Of a stretch of DNA of 64,000 bases, positions 17,996 to 25,180 are shown in pieces; the stretch's first letter is position 1; the number at the start of each line of letters is the position of its first letter. The DNA lies in the NCBI RefSeq assembly GCF_017302985.1, contig NZ_JAFIMU010000012.1, positions 186,001 through 250,000 of the forward strand, written 5' to 3'. Position numbers and translations under genes: made by a program. This DNA is from Corallococcus macrosporus. Its GTDB lineage: Bacteria; Myxococcota; Myxococcia; Myxococcales; Myxococcaceae. Below the pieces are notes generated by a model. The model saw only the letters and a list, made by a program, of their open reading frames with translations. It was not told where the DNA came from and did no database searches.

Positions 17996-18193
17996 TCAAC
18001 AGCAGAAGGCAGTGCTGGAGGCGCTGCAGCTGCTGCAGCCCGTGTCCGCGACGAGGTTGGACTCCGTGAGCGCCTGTTCCGTGCGCGCACCTCCCACGAA
18101 CACCGGGCCCGCCGGGTTCGTCATGCCATGGGACTCCTCATCACCGGACAGCCAGCCCTGCACCACATCCTGGACCGAGGCCTTCTTCGTCAT
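17996..18193 (-). CDS. lanA: Class II lanthipeptide precursor peptide
   Basis: This is a 65-codon gene directly upstream of LanM. The N-terminal leader (MTKKASVQDVVQGWLSGDEE then SHGMTNPAGP) is acidic/helical with an NPAG element like mersacidin/lichenicidin-type leaders. The C-terminus, DTGCSSCSASSTAFCC, is a cluster of four Cys (residues 53, 56, 64 and 65) and six Ser/Thr. Two cleavage sites are possible: after the double Gly at 34-35 (VFVGG), giving a 30-residue core, or near DTG at 50-52, giving a short 13-14 residue core. The ATG has GGGAGAG upstream at good spacing. No C39 transporter/protease or immunity gene is present nearby. Confidence 0.85.
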   Translation of the reverse strand: MTKKASVQDVVQGWLSGDEESHGMTNPAGPVFVGGARTEQALTESNLVADTGCSSCSASSTAFCC

Positions 18194-18532
18194 GAGTGCT
18201 CTCCCTCGCGGCCGGGCGCGCATGGCGAGGGGTGCCAGACGTGCCGGACGCGGAATGGACGTGAACACAGACACACCCTCCAATGCCAGACGCGGCAGGT
18301 CAAAGTCATACGCAGCACAGTCTGACTTGTTGAGGCGTGAGGGATTGCCACGACGCCGCTGCCCGAGGGGACGAGGAAGCTGTGGACCAGAGGACACGCC
18401 AGCCCCGGGGTCGGAAGGCGAGCCCGCCACGCGACACCCCCGGCTCACGAACGCCGAGGGCTCGACAGCCGGGCCCCTGTCCGCTCTTTCCAGGTCAGCG
18501 GGGAGGCCTAGTATGACGAGGAGGAGGTGAAC
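18194..18532. other. Divergent intergenic region between lanthipeptide precursor and protease-like gene
   Basis: This 339-bp gap separates the minus-strand lanthipeptide operon from the plus-strand 18533 gene and should hold both promoters. I found no convincing sigma70 or sigma54 pair and no second precursor-like peptide. The only clear signal is the GAGGAGG Shine-Dalgarno at its right end (18521-18527), which serves the plus-strand gene. Confidence 0.5.
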
Positions 18533-20005
18533 GTGAAGGACTCCGTCCCCAGCCCTGACGACCCGCTGGTCCTCAACGGCATCGACGGCGTCACCGGGCA
18601 GTACCTGGTGCCGCCCATCGCACTGCCCGCGGCAGCGGAGGTGGCGGAGCCCGGTGCCAATTCCGAGGCCTTCGAGGCATGGCGGAAGTGGCTGCGCTTC
18701 AATCCCACCCGGGCCGGCATGGACCTGGCCTTCGACATCAACCGGAACGACTACACGGAGGCTGGCTGGGGCGTGGTGTTCGCCGAAGCGACCCCAGCGG
18801 ATGTCCGCAAGGCCCTGGAGCCGCTCATCGCCCACCGCCATGGCCGGGTGACGGATGCCAACCGGGCCCATGTCCTTACCTACAAGGACGGAGAGACGGC
18901 GGAGCAGTTCCTGGAGCGCAACGGCGCTGCGCTCGGGGACATCGAACCGGAGTGCATCCCCTACTACCTCCTGCTCGTCGGCGGACCGGACACCATCCCT
19001 TTCGACGTCCAGCACTCGCTGTCCCTCACCTACGCCGTCGGCAGGCTGTCGTTCGACACGCCCGGGGAATACGCCCGCTACGCCGAAAGCGTCGTGGCGT
19101 ATGAGACGGACGCGGGCGTCGCCAGCCACCGGCTGGTGAGCGGCTGGGGGCCCCGCCACCTGGGAGACCGCTCCACGGAGCTCAGCGCCGACCACCTGGT
19201 CCTGCCCCTGTTCCGGGGCGCGGACGTGGATCAACCTCCCGATCCCAAGAAGGGGCTCGCGGCGAAGGTCCGCTACGCCAGCCGGGATGCCATCGAGGAC
19301 GATGCCACCAAGGACTGGCTGCTCTCCCAGCTCCACGGCCGTGCGGAGCGGCCCGCGGTGCTCTTCACCGCCTCCCACGGCGTCGCCTTCTCCGCGAAGG
19401 ATCCACTCCAACGCTCGAGCCAGGGCGCGCTGCTCACCCAGGACTGGACCGGCTTCGGCGCGATGGCCCCCGCTCACTATGTGGCGGCGTCGGACATCCA
19501 GGACGACGCACGGCTCCATGGAGTGGTGGCGTTCTTCTTCGCCTGCTTTGGCATGGGCACGCCCGCGCACGACGAGTTCCCGCTCAATGCCTCACGCAGC
19601 GGCGAGGCGCTCGCGAGTGTTCCCTTCATCTCCGCACTGCCTCGGCGGCTCCTGTCCCATCCCGGCGGCGGCGCACTCGCGGTCATCGGCCACGTGGAGC
19701 GGGCCTGGGGCTTCTCCATCAAGCCCCTGGGCAAGCTGAAGCCCACCCTCCATCCCTTCCAGAACACGCTCTGGAAGATCATGTCAGGCATCCCGGTGGG
19801 CCAGGCCCTGCGCGACTTCCGGGACCGGTTCTCCACCGTCAACAACCTCCTGCTGGTGCACCTGGATGCCAACACGACCCGGGGAAAGCTCGCCCCTCGC
19901 GAGCTGATCCACCGGTGGATCGAACGCAACGACGCTCGCAACTACGTGGTGCTCGGCGATCCCGCCGTGAGCATCCGGCACAACGACCTGCAGGCGCTTC
20001 CCTGA
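18533..20005 (+). CDS. Caspase/gingipain-like (clan CD-type) cysteine peptidase homologue
   Basis: The product is 490 residues with no signal peptide. Residues 144-190 (YYLLLVGGPDTIPF then YAVGRLSFDTPGEYARYAES) follow the C25/gingipain pattern of an LLVGG strand, IP, and a GRL segment with a following Glu. A likely His-Cys dyad is H282 in FTASHGVAF and C338 in VVAFFFACFGMGTP, spaced as in C25/CHAT proteins. The family is assigned by motif only. GTG at 18533 is chosen because GAGGAGG lies 5 nt upstream; the in-frame GTG at 18527 overlaps that site. It precedes a metallophosphoesterase gene by 15 bp, in one transcription unit. Confidence 0.65.
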   Translation: MKDSVPSPDDPLVLNGIDGVTGQYLVPPIALPAAAEVAEPGANSEAFEAWRKWLRFNPTRAGMDLAFDINRNDYTEAGWGVVFAEATPADVRKALEPLIAHRHGRVTDANRAHVLTYKDGETAEQFLERNGAALGDIEPECIPYYLLLVGGPDTIPFDVQHSLSLTYAVGRLSFDTPGEYARYAESVVAYETDAGVASHRLVSGWGPRHLGDRSTELSADHLVLPLFRGADVDQPPDPKKGLAAKVRYASRDAIEDDATKDWLLSQLHGRAERPAVLFTASHGVAFSAKDPLQRSSQGALLTQDWTGFGAMAPAHYVAASDIQDDARLHGVVAFFFACFGMGTPAHDEFPLNASRSGEALASVPFISALPRRLLSHPGGGALAVIGHVERAWGFSIKPLGKLKPTLHPFQNTLWKIMSGIPVGQALRDFRDRFSTVNNLLLVHLDANTTRGKLAPRELIHRWIERNDARNYVVLGDPAVSIRHNDLQALP

Positions 20006-20020
20006 AAGGAGCATCGACCC

Positions 20021-21394
20021 ATGCGAACGCTCATTCTCAGCGACCTCCACCTCGGCAACGGAGGCCCCTACGACATCTTCGCGGGCGCCGCCGAGCTGCC
20101 CGCCCTCCTCGACTCCTTCACCCGCACGCCCACGCACGTCGTCCTCAACGGGGACAGCTTCGACTTCCTCCTCAATGACGACCCGCTGGCGGTGGATCCG
20201 CAGCGGACGCTGGAGCAGGCCCGGGCGCTGGTGACGTCCGCGACGACCGCGCCCGCGCTGATGGCGCTCGGACGGGTGCTGGCCGCGGGGGGCCGGGCGA
20301 CGATGGTGGTGGGCAACCATGACCTGGAGCTGGCGCTGCCGGACGTCCAGGGGGTGATCCGCTCCGCCTTGGGCCAACCGCCCGACGTCGCTTCGCGGCT
20401 GGAGTTCCGGGACGGCACCGCGCCCCTGCAACTGGACGTCGGCGGGTCGCGCGTGCTCGTCACGCACGGTGAGCACACCGACGTGGCGAACCGCATCGAC
20501 TACGACTCGCTCCTGTCGCCGGAGCGGGCGAACCGCTTCCGGTATCCGCCGGGCTCCGTGCTGGTGAAGACGCTGCTCAACCCACTCAAGCACCAGCACC
20601 GCATGCGGTACATGGACCTGCTCAAGCCGGACTTCGAGGGCGCGGTGATGGTGGCGCTCGGCGTGAAGCCGGACGCGCTCAAGGTCCTGTTCACGGCCGG
20701 GACGCTCACGCTCATCCGCCGCCTGCTGGAGAACCGCGGTCTCGCGCCGGCCTTCGCGCTGGAACCCATGGACGCGGTGGGCGCGTCGGATGCGGACGCG
20801 CACCTGGCGCGCAGCCTGGCGCGGGTGGACCTGAAGGACGACGAGGTGGACGCGCTGTTGTCCGTGCTCGACCCGGAGAAGCTCAACGCCTTCGACAACC
20901 CGGAGGCCCTGGGCCGCGCCCGGCTGAAGCTGGCCAGGGCGGGCTTCGCGCTCTACGCGCGCCTGCACCGCGCCGTCGCCGGCAGGAGCGGCACGGACTA
21001 CTTCGCGCTGGAGCCCGGCCAGGCCGAGCTCGCGGAGACCGCGCGGCTGGGCAGGAAGTACAGCCCCCAGGCGGTGGTGATGGGCCACACGCACGCGGCC
21101 CGCTGGCACGAAGGCACGGGCCCCCTCTACGCCAACACCGGCACGTGGATCTCCCTCCTGCAACTCCCCGCTCCGGACGCCTCCGACGAGGAATGGGGCG
21201 AATACCTCGCGGAGCTCCAGGTCAATCCATCGCTGGACCCGGCGAAGCAGAAGCACGCGAAGCTGGAGCAGCGCTTCACCTTCGTGGAGGTGGAGCCCCA
21301 CGCGTCCGCGAAGGGCGCGACGCTGCGACTGTCACAGTGGACGGCCCAGGGCCCCAAGACACTGCGCAGCGCGGAGCTTCCGTCCGCGAGCTGA
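20021..21394 (+). CDS. Calcineurin-like metallophosphoesterase
   Basis: The 457-residue product has all the metal-binding motifs of the family: LSDLHLGNGG, LNGDSFDFLL, VGNHDLEL, VTHGEHTD and MGHTHAARWH. The central 200 residues are a helical insert of unknown role (for example KLKLARAGFALYARLHRAV), making it longer than simple MPE proteins. A Shine-Dalgarno (AAAGGAG) lies before the ATG and only 15 bp separate it from the protease-like gene. The substrate is not predictable; family members cleave phosphomonoesters, phosphodiesters or nucleic acid. Confidence 0.85.
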   Translation: MRTLILSDLHLGNGGPYDIFAGAAELPALLDSFTRTPTHVVLNGDSFDFLLNDDPLAVDPQRTLEQARALVTSATTAPALMALGRVLAAGGRATMVVGNHDLELALPDVQGVIRSALGQPPDVASRLEFRDGTAPLQLDVGGSRVLVTHGEHTDVANRIDYDSLLSPERANRFRYPPGSVLVKTLLNPLKHQHRMRYMDLLKPDFEGAVMVALGVKPDALKVLFTAGTLTLIRRLLENRGLAPAFALEPMDAVGASDADAHLARSLARVDLKDDEVDALLSVLDPEKLNAFDNPEALGRARLKLARAGFALYARLHRAVAGRSGTDYFALEPGQAELAETARLGRKYSPQAVVMGHTHAARWHEGTGPLYANTGTWISLLQLPAPDASDEEWGEYLAELQVNPSLDPAKQKHAKLEQRFTFVEVEPHASAKGATLRLSQWTAQGPKTLRSAELPSAS

Positions 21395-21397
21395 AGC

Positions 21398-22606
21398 TCA
21401 GCGCGAGAGCTGGGGGCGGTCCGCCACGGCGGACAGCACGCCGTGCAGCACGGTCAGCAGCACGGCCACCCCGAGCATGTACGGCGCGATGAGCTGAAGC
21501 CCTCCGAGTTCCGCGAGGATGCCCGCGAGGCTGGGCAGCGCCGCCACGCCCGCGGTCGCCGCGCTGACCTGGAAACCCACCGCGTGGGCGGAGACGTCCA
21601 GCCCCACGCGGCGCGGCGTCTCCGACATCAGGGCCGGGAAGATGGGCGCCAGCGCGAGCCCCAGCAGCGCGAGCCCCAGGGCGGGCGGCACCGACGGAAT
21701 GGCGAACAGGAGCGAGCCCACCACCGCCAGCACCGTGCTCCCGCGCAGCATGCGCACCGGGCCGAGGTGCTCGACGACGAAGCCCGAGAGAATGCGCCCC
21801 ACCAGCAGGCTGCCCCAGTAGAGGCTCACGCAGGTGCCGGCCGCGGCGGTGTGCAGGCCCCGGCCTTCCGTCAGCACCGTGAAGCTCCACTGGCCCGCCG
21901 TCACCTCCAGGCCCGTGTAGACGAAGAACGTGAGGATCTGCAGCCACACGCGCGGACGGCGCACGGCCTCCATCGCGGACGCGGTGGGGACCTCCGCCGG
22001 TGCCACGTCACCCTGGGGCCTCTCTGCCGCCCCCCACTTGCGGCGCAGCACCAGGAACGTCAGCGCCAGCGTCCCCAGCACCCCAGCGAGGACGGCATAG
22101 CCCGTCCGCCAGCCCGCGCCCCGCGCGAGCAGCGCGGTCATCAACACGGGCCCCGTCGCGGCGCCCACGCTGTAGGCCGCGTGCAACCAGGCCATGTGCT
22201 TGGGGCCGAAGTTCTGGGCCGCGTAGTTGTTGAGCGCGGAGTCGATGGCGCCGGAACCGAAGCCGATGAAGCAGGCGGCGGCCAGGAACAGCACGAACAG
22301 GGGCACCGTCGCGTAGCCCGTGAGTCCCAGCGCCACCGAGCCCGTGCTCAGCGCCAGCAGCAGCCCCAGGTTCAGCGCCCGCATCAGCCGGCCCGCGAGC
22401 AGCCCGGAGATGAAGTACGCGACCGCCGCCGTCCCGAGGATGGAGCCCATCATCGCCTGCGACAGCCCGAACGTGCTCCGCAAGGAGGGCCACGCGACCC
22501 CCAGCACCGCGTCCGGCAACCCCAGGCTGATGAAGGCCAGGTAGGCAAGCGCGAGCAGCACGGGACGCGGACGGGGCACGGGCGGTGACGGGTTCACGCG
22601 GCGCAC
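21398..22606 (-). CDS. MFS transporter
   Basis: The 402-residue protein has about twelve hydrophobic segments in the two-halves MFS pattern. It includes FISLGLPDAVLGVAWPSL in TM1 and ACFIGFGSGAIDSALNNYAA in TM4, like the FucP/YbjJ group, and LVGRILSGFVVEHLGPVRML between TM8 and TM9. It would act in the inner membrane; the substrate is unknown. GTG at 22606 or 22597 are possible starts, with only a weak AGGG upstream. It is divergent from the MerR gene and shares a 99-bp intergenic region with the MerR operator, so MerR control is likely. Its stop lies 3 bp from that of the metallophosphoesterase gene. Confidence 0.85.
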   Translation of the reverse strand: MRRVNPSPPVPRPRPVLLALAYLAFISLGLPDAVLGVAWPSLRSTFGLSQAMMGSILGTAAVAYFISGLLAGRLMRALNLGLLLALSTGSVALGLTGYATVPLFVLFLAAACFIGFGSGAIDSALNNYAAQNFGPKHMAWLHAAYSVGAATGPVLMTALLARGAGWRTGYAVLAGVLGTLALTFLVLRRKWGAAERPQGDVAPAEVPTASAMEAVRRPRVWLQILTFFVYTGLEVTAGQWSFTVLTEGRGLHTAAAGTCVSLYWGSLLVGRILSGFVVEHLGPVRMLRGSTVLAVVGSLLFAIPSVPPALGLALLGLALAPIFPALMSETPRRVGLDVSAHAVGFQVSAATAGVAALPSLAGILAELGGLQLIAPYMLGVAVLLTVLHGVLSAVADRPQLSR

Positions 22607-22654
22607 CCTAGAACGCGGTCGTGCATCTCGTCGGTCACAATCACCAGCCCGGTC

Positions 22655-22686
22655 TTGACCTTGACACCGGTGTCAGGCCCTAGCGT
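22655..22686 (+). promoter_or_regulatory. MerR-type promoter with operator palindrome
   Basis: A TTGACC -35 (22655-22660) and a weak TAGCGT -10 (22681-22686) are separated by a 20-bp spacer, longer than the usual 17. A near-perfect dyad, CTTGACACCGGTGTCAGG (22660-22677), fills the spacer. Long spacers with a central dyad are the signature of promoters twisted into shape by MerR regulators. It reads into merR itself, and the divergent MFS gene starts 50 bp away. Confidence 0.7.
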
Positions 22687-22705
22687 CGGGTTCCAGGAGA
22701 GCAGG

Positions 22706-23074
22706 ATGAACATCGGAGAACTCGCCCGGCGCACGGGCAGCAGCGCGCGCTCCATCCGCCACTACGACAAGGCCGGGCTGATTGCCTCCCACCGCCGCGA
22801 CAACGGCTACCGCGACTTCGACGAGGCGGCCGTCCCCCAGGTGATGCAGGTGGCCCGGATGATCCGCCTGGGCTTCTCCCTGGAGGAGATCGCCACGTTC
22901 CCGCGCTGCATGCTCCGGCAGGTCACGGACGCCATCTGTCCGGAGGCGCTCGCGGCCCATCGGGAGCGGCTGGCGGAAGTGGAGCGGCAGCTCTTCGACC
23001 TCGCGCGCCTGCGCGAGCGCCTCCTCGCAGTGCTTCCCCCCAACAACGATCGAGTCCCCCATGAACCGTCGTGA
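22706..23074 (+). CDS. MerR-family transcriptional regulator
   Basis: The 122-residue protein starts MNIGELARRTGSSARSIRHYDKAG, the winged-helix DNA-binding domain of MerR proteins. It continues with the YRDFDEAAVPQVMQVARMIRLGFSLEEI wing and helix, and a short C-terminal dimerisation coiled coil (HRERLAEVERQLFDLARLRERL). The start follows AGGAG at good spacing. There are two Cys (FPRCML and AICPE), but no clear metal or drug-binding domain. It overlaps the hydrolase gene by 14 bp and probably regulates itself, that gene and the divergent MFS transporter. Confidence 0.9.
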   Translation: MNIGELARRTGSSARSIRHYDKAGLIASHRRDNGYRDFDEAAVPQVMQVARMIRLGFSLEEIATFPRCMLRQVTDAICPEALAAHRERLAEVERQLFDLARLRERLLAVLPPNNDRVPHEPS

Positions 23075-23987
23075 CGTGATGAAGACCGCCCTGCTGGGCA
23101 CGGGCCTGCTGCCGGGAGTCGGGCTCGCGGCGACGCCCGTGAAGGCGCCCCGCAAGACGAGGACGTTCCTGCTGGTGCACGGCGCGTGGCACAACGCCCT
23201 GCACTGGACGCGCGTATCGGAGGCCCTGTCCGCGAAGGGGCATCAGGTGGTGGCCATCGACCTGCCCGGCCACGGCCTCAACGCGCGCTTCCCCGCGTCG
23301 TACCTCACGGGTGACACGGCGCGCTTCAAGGAGGAGCGCTCGCCCCAGGCGGAGGTCACGCTGGAGGACTGCGCGGACGCGGTGGTCGCCGCGATGGAGA
23401 AGCTCCAGGGCGGTCCCAGCAAGCCCGTGCTCGTGGGCCACAGCGCGGGAGGCACCGTCATCACCCGAGCGGCGGAGAAGGCCCCGCATCTCATTGGCCG
23501 GCTGGTGTACCTGAGCGCGTTTGTCCCGCTGCGGCTCCAGAGCGCCAGCCGCTACGGCGCGCTGCCCGAGGCCTACACGCCCTATGGCGCTGCCCTCTTC
23601 ATCGGCGATGCCGCGAAGCTGGGCGCGGTGCGGATCAACCCGCGAGGAGACGCGAAGTACCTGGAGGCCCTGCGCGCGGGCTTCTACCACGACGTGGACG
23701 AAGCAGCCTTCCTGCCCTTCGCGCTCACGCTCACGCCCGACCTCCCGGTGTCGCTGTGGACGAGCAACGTCGGAGCCACGAAGGGGCGCTGGGGCCGCAT
23801 CCCCCGCAGCTACCTGCGCTGCGCCCGGGATCGCGCCATGCCCCCCGAGATCCAGGACCTGATGATCCGCGAAGCGGACGCCCTCACGCCGGGCAACGCC
23901 TTCACCGTGGCCACGCTGGACACGTCGCACTCGCCCTTCGCGTCCCAGCCCCAGAAACTGGCCACGCTGCTGGACGGCCTGAGCTGA
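23061..23987 (+). CDS. Alpha/beta hydrolase with Tat-like signal
   Basis: The 308-residue product begins MNRRDVMKTALLGTGLLPGVGLA, a Tat-like (twin Arg) signal peptide. The fold shows FLLVHGAWHNALHW (oxyanion HG), the nucleophile elbow VGHSAGGTVI, and a final TLDTSHSPFASQP with the catalytic His. This resembles the EstC/salicylate-esterase type of small hydrolase. It is cotranscribed with merR (14-bp overlap), which suggests the regulator senses a compound this enzyme or the MFS transporter handles. The substrate is unknown. Confidence 0.85.
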   Translation: MNRRDVMKTALLGTGLLPGVGLAATPVKAPRKTRTFLLVHGAWHNALHWTRVSEALSAKGHQVVAIDLPGHGLNARFPASYLTGDTARFKEERSPQAEVTLEDCADAVVAAMEKLQGGPSKPVLVGHSAGGTVITRAAEKAPHLIGRLVYLSAFVPLRLQSASRYGALPEAYTPYGAALFIGDAAKLGAVRINPRGDAKYLEALRAGFYHDVDEAAFLPFALTLTPDLPVSLWTSNVGATKGRWGRIPRSYLRCARDRAMPPEIQDLMIREADALTPGNAFTVATLDTSHSPFASQPQKLATLLDGLS

Positions 23988-23998
23988 TCCAGCAGCGT
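23964..23998 (+). terminator. Hairpin spanning the hydrolase stop codon
   Basis: A perfect 11-bp inverted repeat (ACGCTGCTGGA and TCCAGCAGCGT) with a 13-nt loop includes the TGA of the hydrolase gene. There is no T-run after it. It may act as a terminator or transcript-stabilising hairpin before the toxin gene at 24031. Confidence 0.4.
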
Positions 23999-24030
23999 CG
24001 TGTGTCGGTGCCGGCCGATACCGTGCCGGC

Positions 24031-24672
24031 ATGACACCTACAAACAAGGCATCACGGAGTCGCTTCACTGTGCTGTTGGCCGGAGCGCTGTCTCTGTCCG
24101 CATGTACCGAGGGTGCCATTGGCTCCGCGGCCGGCGTACGCAGATGGGTGGGACCGCAGGTCACGGTCCCAGGCGGCGGGCAGTTCAGGACGAACATCTT
24201 CTACGGCCCTTGGCAGTGCAGTCCGCAGCTCATGGACTACTGCCGCGATAAATGCTCCGGAGAGGGATACGCCCTCCAGGGCTGCATCTGGCTCGCGGAC
24301 GTGAAGATGGACTTCGACGGCAACGTGTACCGAGCTGGGAGCCGGTTCGGCATCACCAACTGCTGCTGTAACTACCCACCGCTGAGCGTCAGCCAGAACG
24401 CAACGGCACGGAACCGATGGGAGTCCATCCGGGATGGATTCCGCGAGCGATGGGCGGAGAAGTTCGGTCAATGGCCCACTGACGCCAGCGGGAACAACTA
24501 CCCGGCCCACCACATCCGCGACCTCAAGCACGGTGGCAACCCGACTGACTGGGACAACATCATCCCCTTTCCTGCCGACCTCCATTCGGGCCTGAATCAG
24601 GTCTACAACCAGTGCTACGCAGCTCAACCCCCATGGACGAGCGTCGGGGTCAGCCATCCCTACGGAGAGTAG
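24031..24672 (+). CDS. Lipoprotein toxin with HNH-like C-terminal nuclease motif
   Basis: The 213-residue product has a lipoprotein signal (RSRFTVLLAGALSLSAC, Cys25). A middle part is rich in Cys (C63, C71, C75, C85 and C111-113). The C-terminal domain reads YPAHHIRDLKHGGNPTDWDN with a later DLH, an HNH-like pattern (H160, H161, N176, H185) seen in polymorphic toxin nucleases. It is followed after 4 bp by a SMI1/KNR4-like immunity gene. Lipid-anchored toxins with this layout are known in myxobacteria as SitA toxins, passed between kin by outer membrane exchange. Assignment to that group is inferred. No clear Shine-Dalgarno is visible. Confidence 0.7.
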   Translation: MTPTNKASRSRFTVLLAGALSLSACTEGAIGSAAGVRRWVGPQVTVPGGGQFRTNIFYGPWQCSPQLMDYCRDKCSGEGYALQGCIWLADVKMDFDGNVYRAGSRFGITNCCCNYPPLSVSQNATARNRWESIRDGFRERWAEKFGQWPTDASGNNYPAHHIRDLKHGGNPTDWDNIIPFPADLHSGLNQVYNQCYAAQPPWTSVGVSHPYGE

Positions 24673-24676
24673 CCAC

Positions 24677-25162
24677 GTGCCGACGATGACCGAGCTTCTC
24701 GACGCAGTGGCAGCCCAGCACTTTCCGCATCCGTCCGCGACGGAGGCAGCGGTCGATGCGTTCGAGCATCGAATGGGATGGCGCCTGGATCCGGACCTGC
24801 GCGCTTTCTACTCGCGATTTGATGGAGCAAGGCTGTTCCGCGGCTCCAACGCGCCGTACCACATCCTGCCGCTCGCGGAAGTGAGGCGCGCGCGGGTCGT
24901 CATGTCCCAAGCCGACACCGATGCGGCGGGTCCCGCGGATTGGTACGCGGTGTGCCAGCTCCAGGACAGCAACTACGCGCTCCTGGACGTGAGGCAACAG
25001 ACGCATGGGCGCTATTCCCTCCGCGACGGTTACCGCGAGGGCTTTCCCGACCCCTATTACTGCCCCGTCATTGCCCACTCGTTCGCGGAGTTCCTCGAGA
25101 GCGCATTGGCGTCAGGTGGGCGGTCCTATTGGTTGAAGGCCCTCGAAGAACAAGGTGAGTGA
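24677..25162 (+). CDS. SMI1/KNR4-like immunity protein
   Basis: The 161-residue cytoplasmic protein matches the SMI1/KNR4 immunity superfamily: an N-terminal helix with VDAFEHRMGWRLDPDLRAFYSRFDGARLF, then a strand pattern PYHILPLAEVRRARVVM and WYAVCQLQDSNYALLDV, and a final HSFAEFLESAL helix. GTG at 24677 has GGAGAG upstream; an in-frame ATG at 24686 is a weaker choice. The 4-bp gap after the lipoprotein nuclease gene argues that it protects the producer from that toxin. Confidence 0.8.
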   Translation: MPTMTELLDAVAAQHFPHPSATEAAVDAFEHRMGWRLDPDLRAFYSRFDGARLFRGSNAPYHILPLAEVRRARVVMSQADTDAAGPADWYAVCQLQDSNYALLDVRQQTHGRYSLRDGYREGFPDPYYCPVIAHSFAEFLESALASGGRSYWLKALEEQGE

Positions 25163-25180
25163 CCTCAAGACGGCTTGTGA

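Noticed and set aside
15305..18325. Plus-strand open frame of about 1000 codons opposite LanM
   Set aside because: It is a GC-skew shadow: low-complexity Arg/His/Gln/Ala text with no motif, while the minus strand has full LanM motifs.
17996..19570. Long minus-strand frame ending in the lanthipeptide precursor
   Set aside because: The part upstream of 18193 is antisense to the 18533 gene and not protein-like. The precursor has its own Shine-Dalgarno and start.
24031..25162. Direct repeats bounding the toxin/immunity pair
   Set aside because: Flanks were compared by eye; only the inverted repeat at the hydrolase end was found, so insertion is not claimed.
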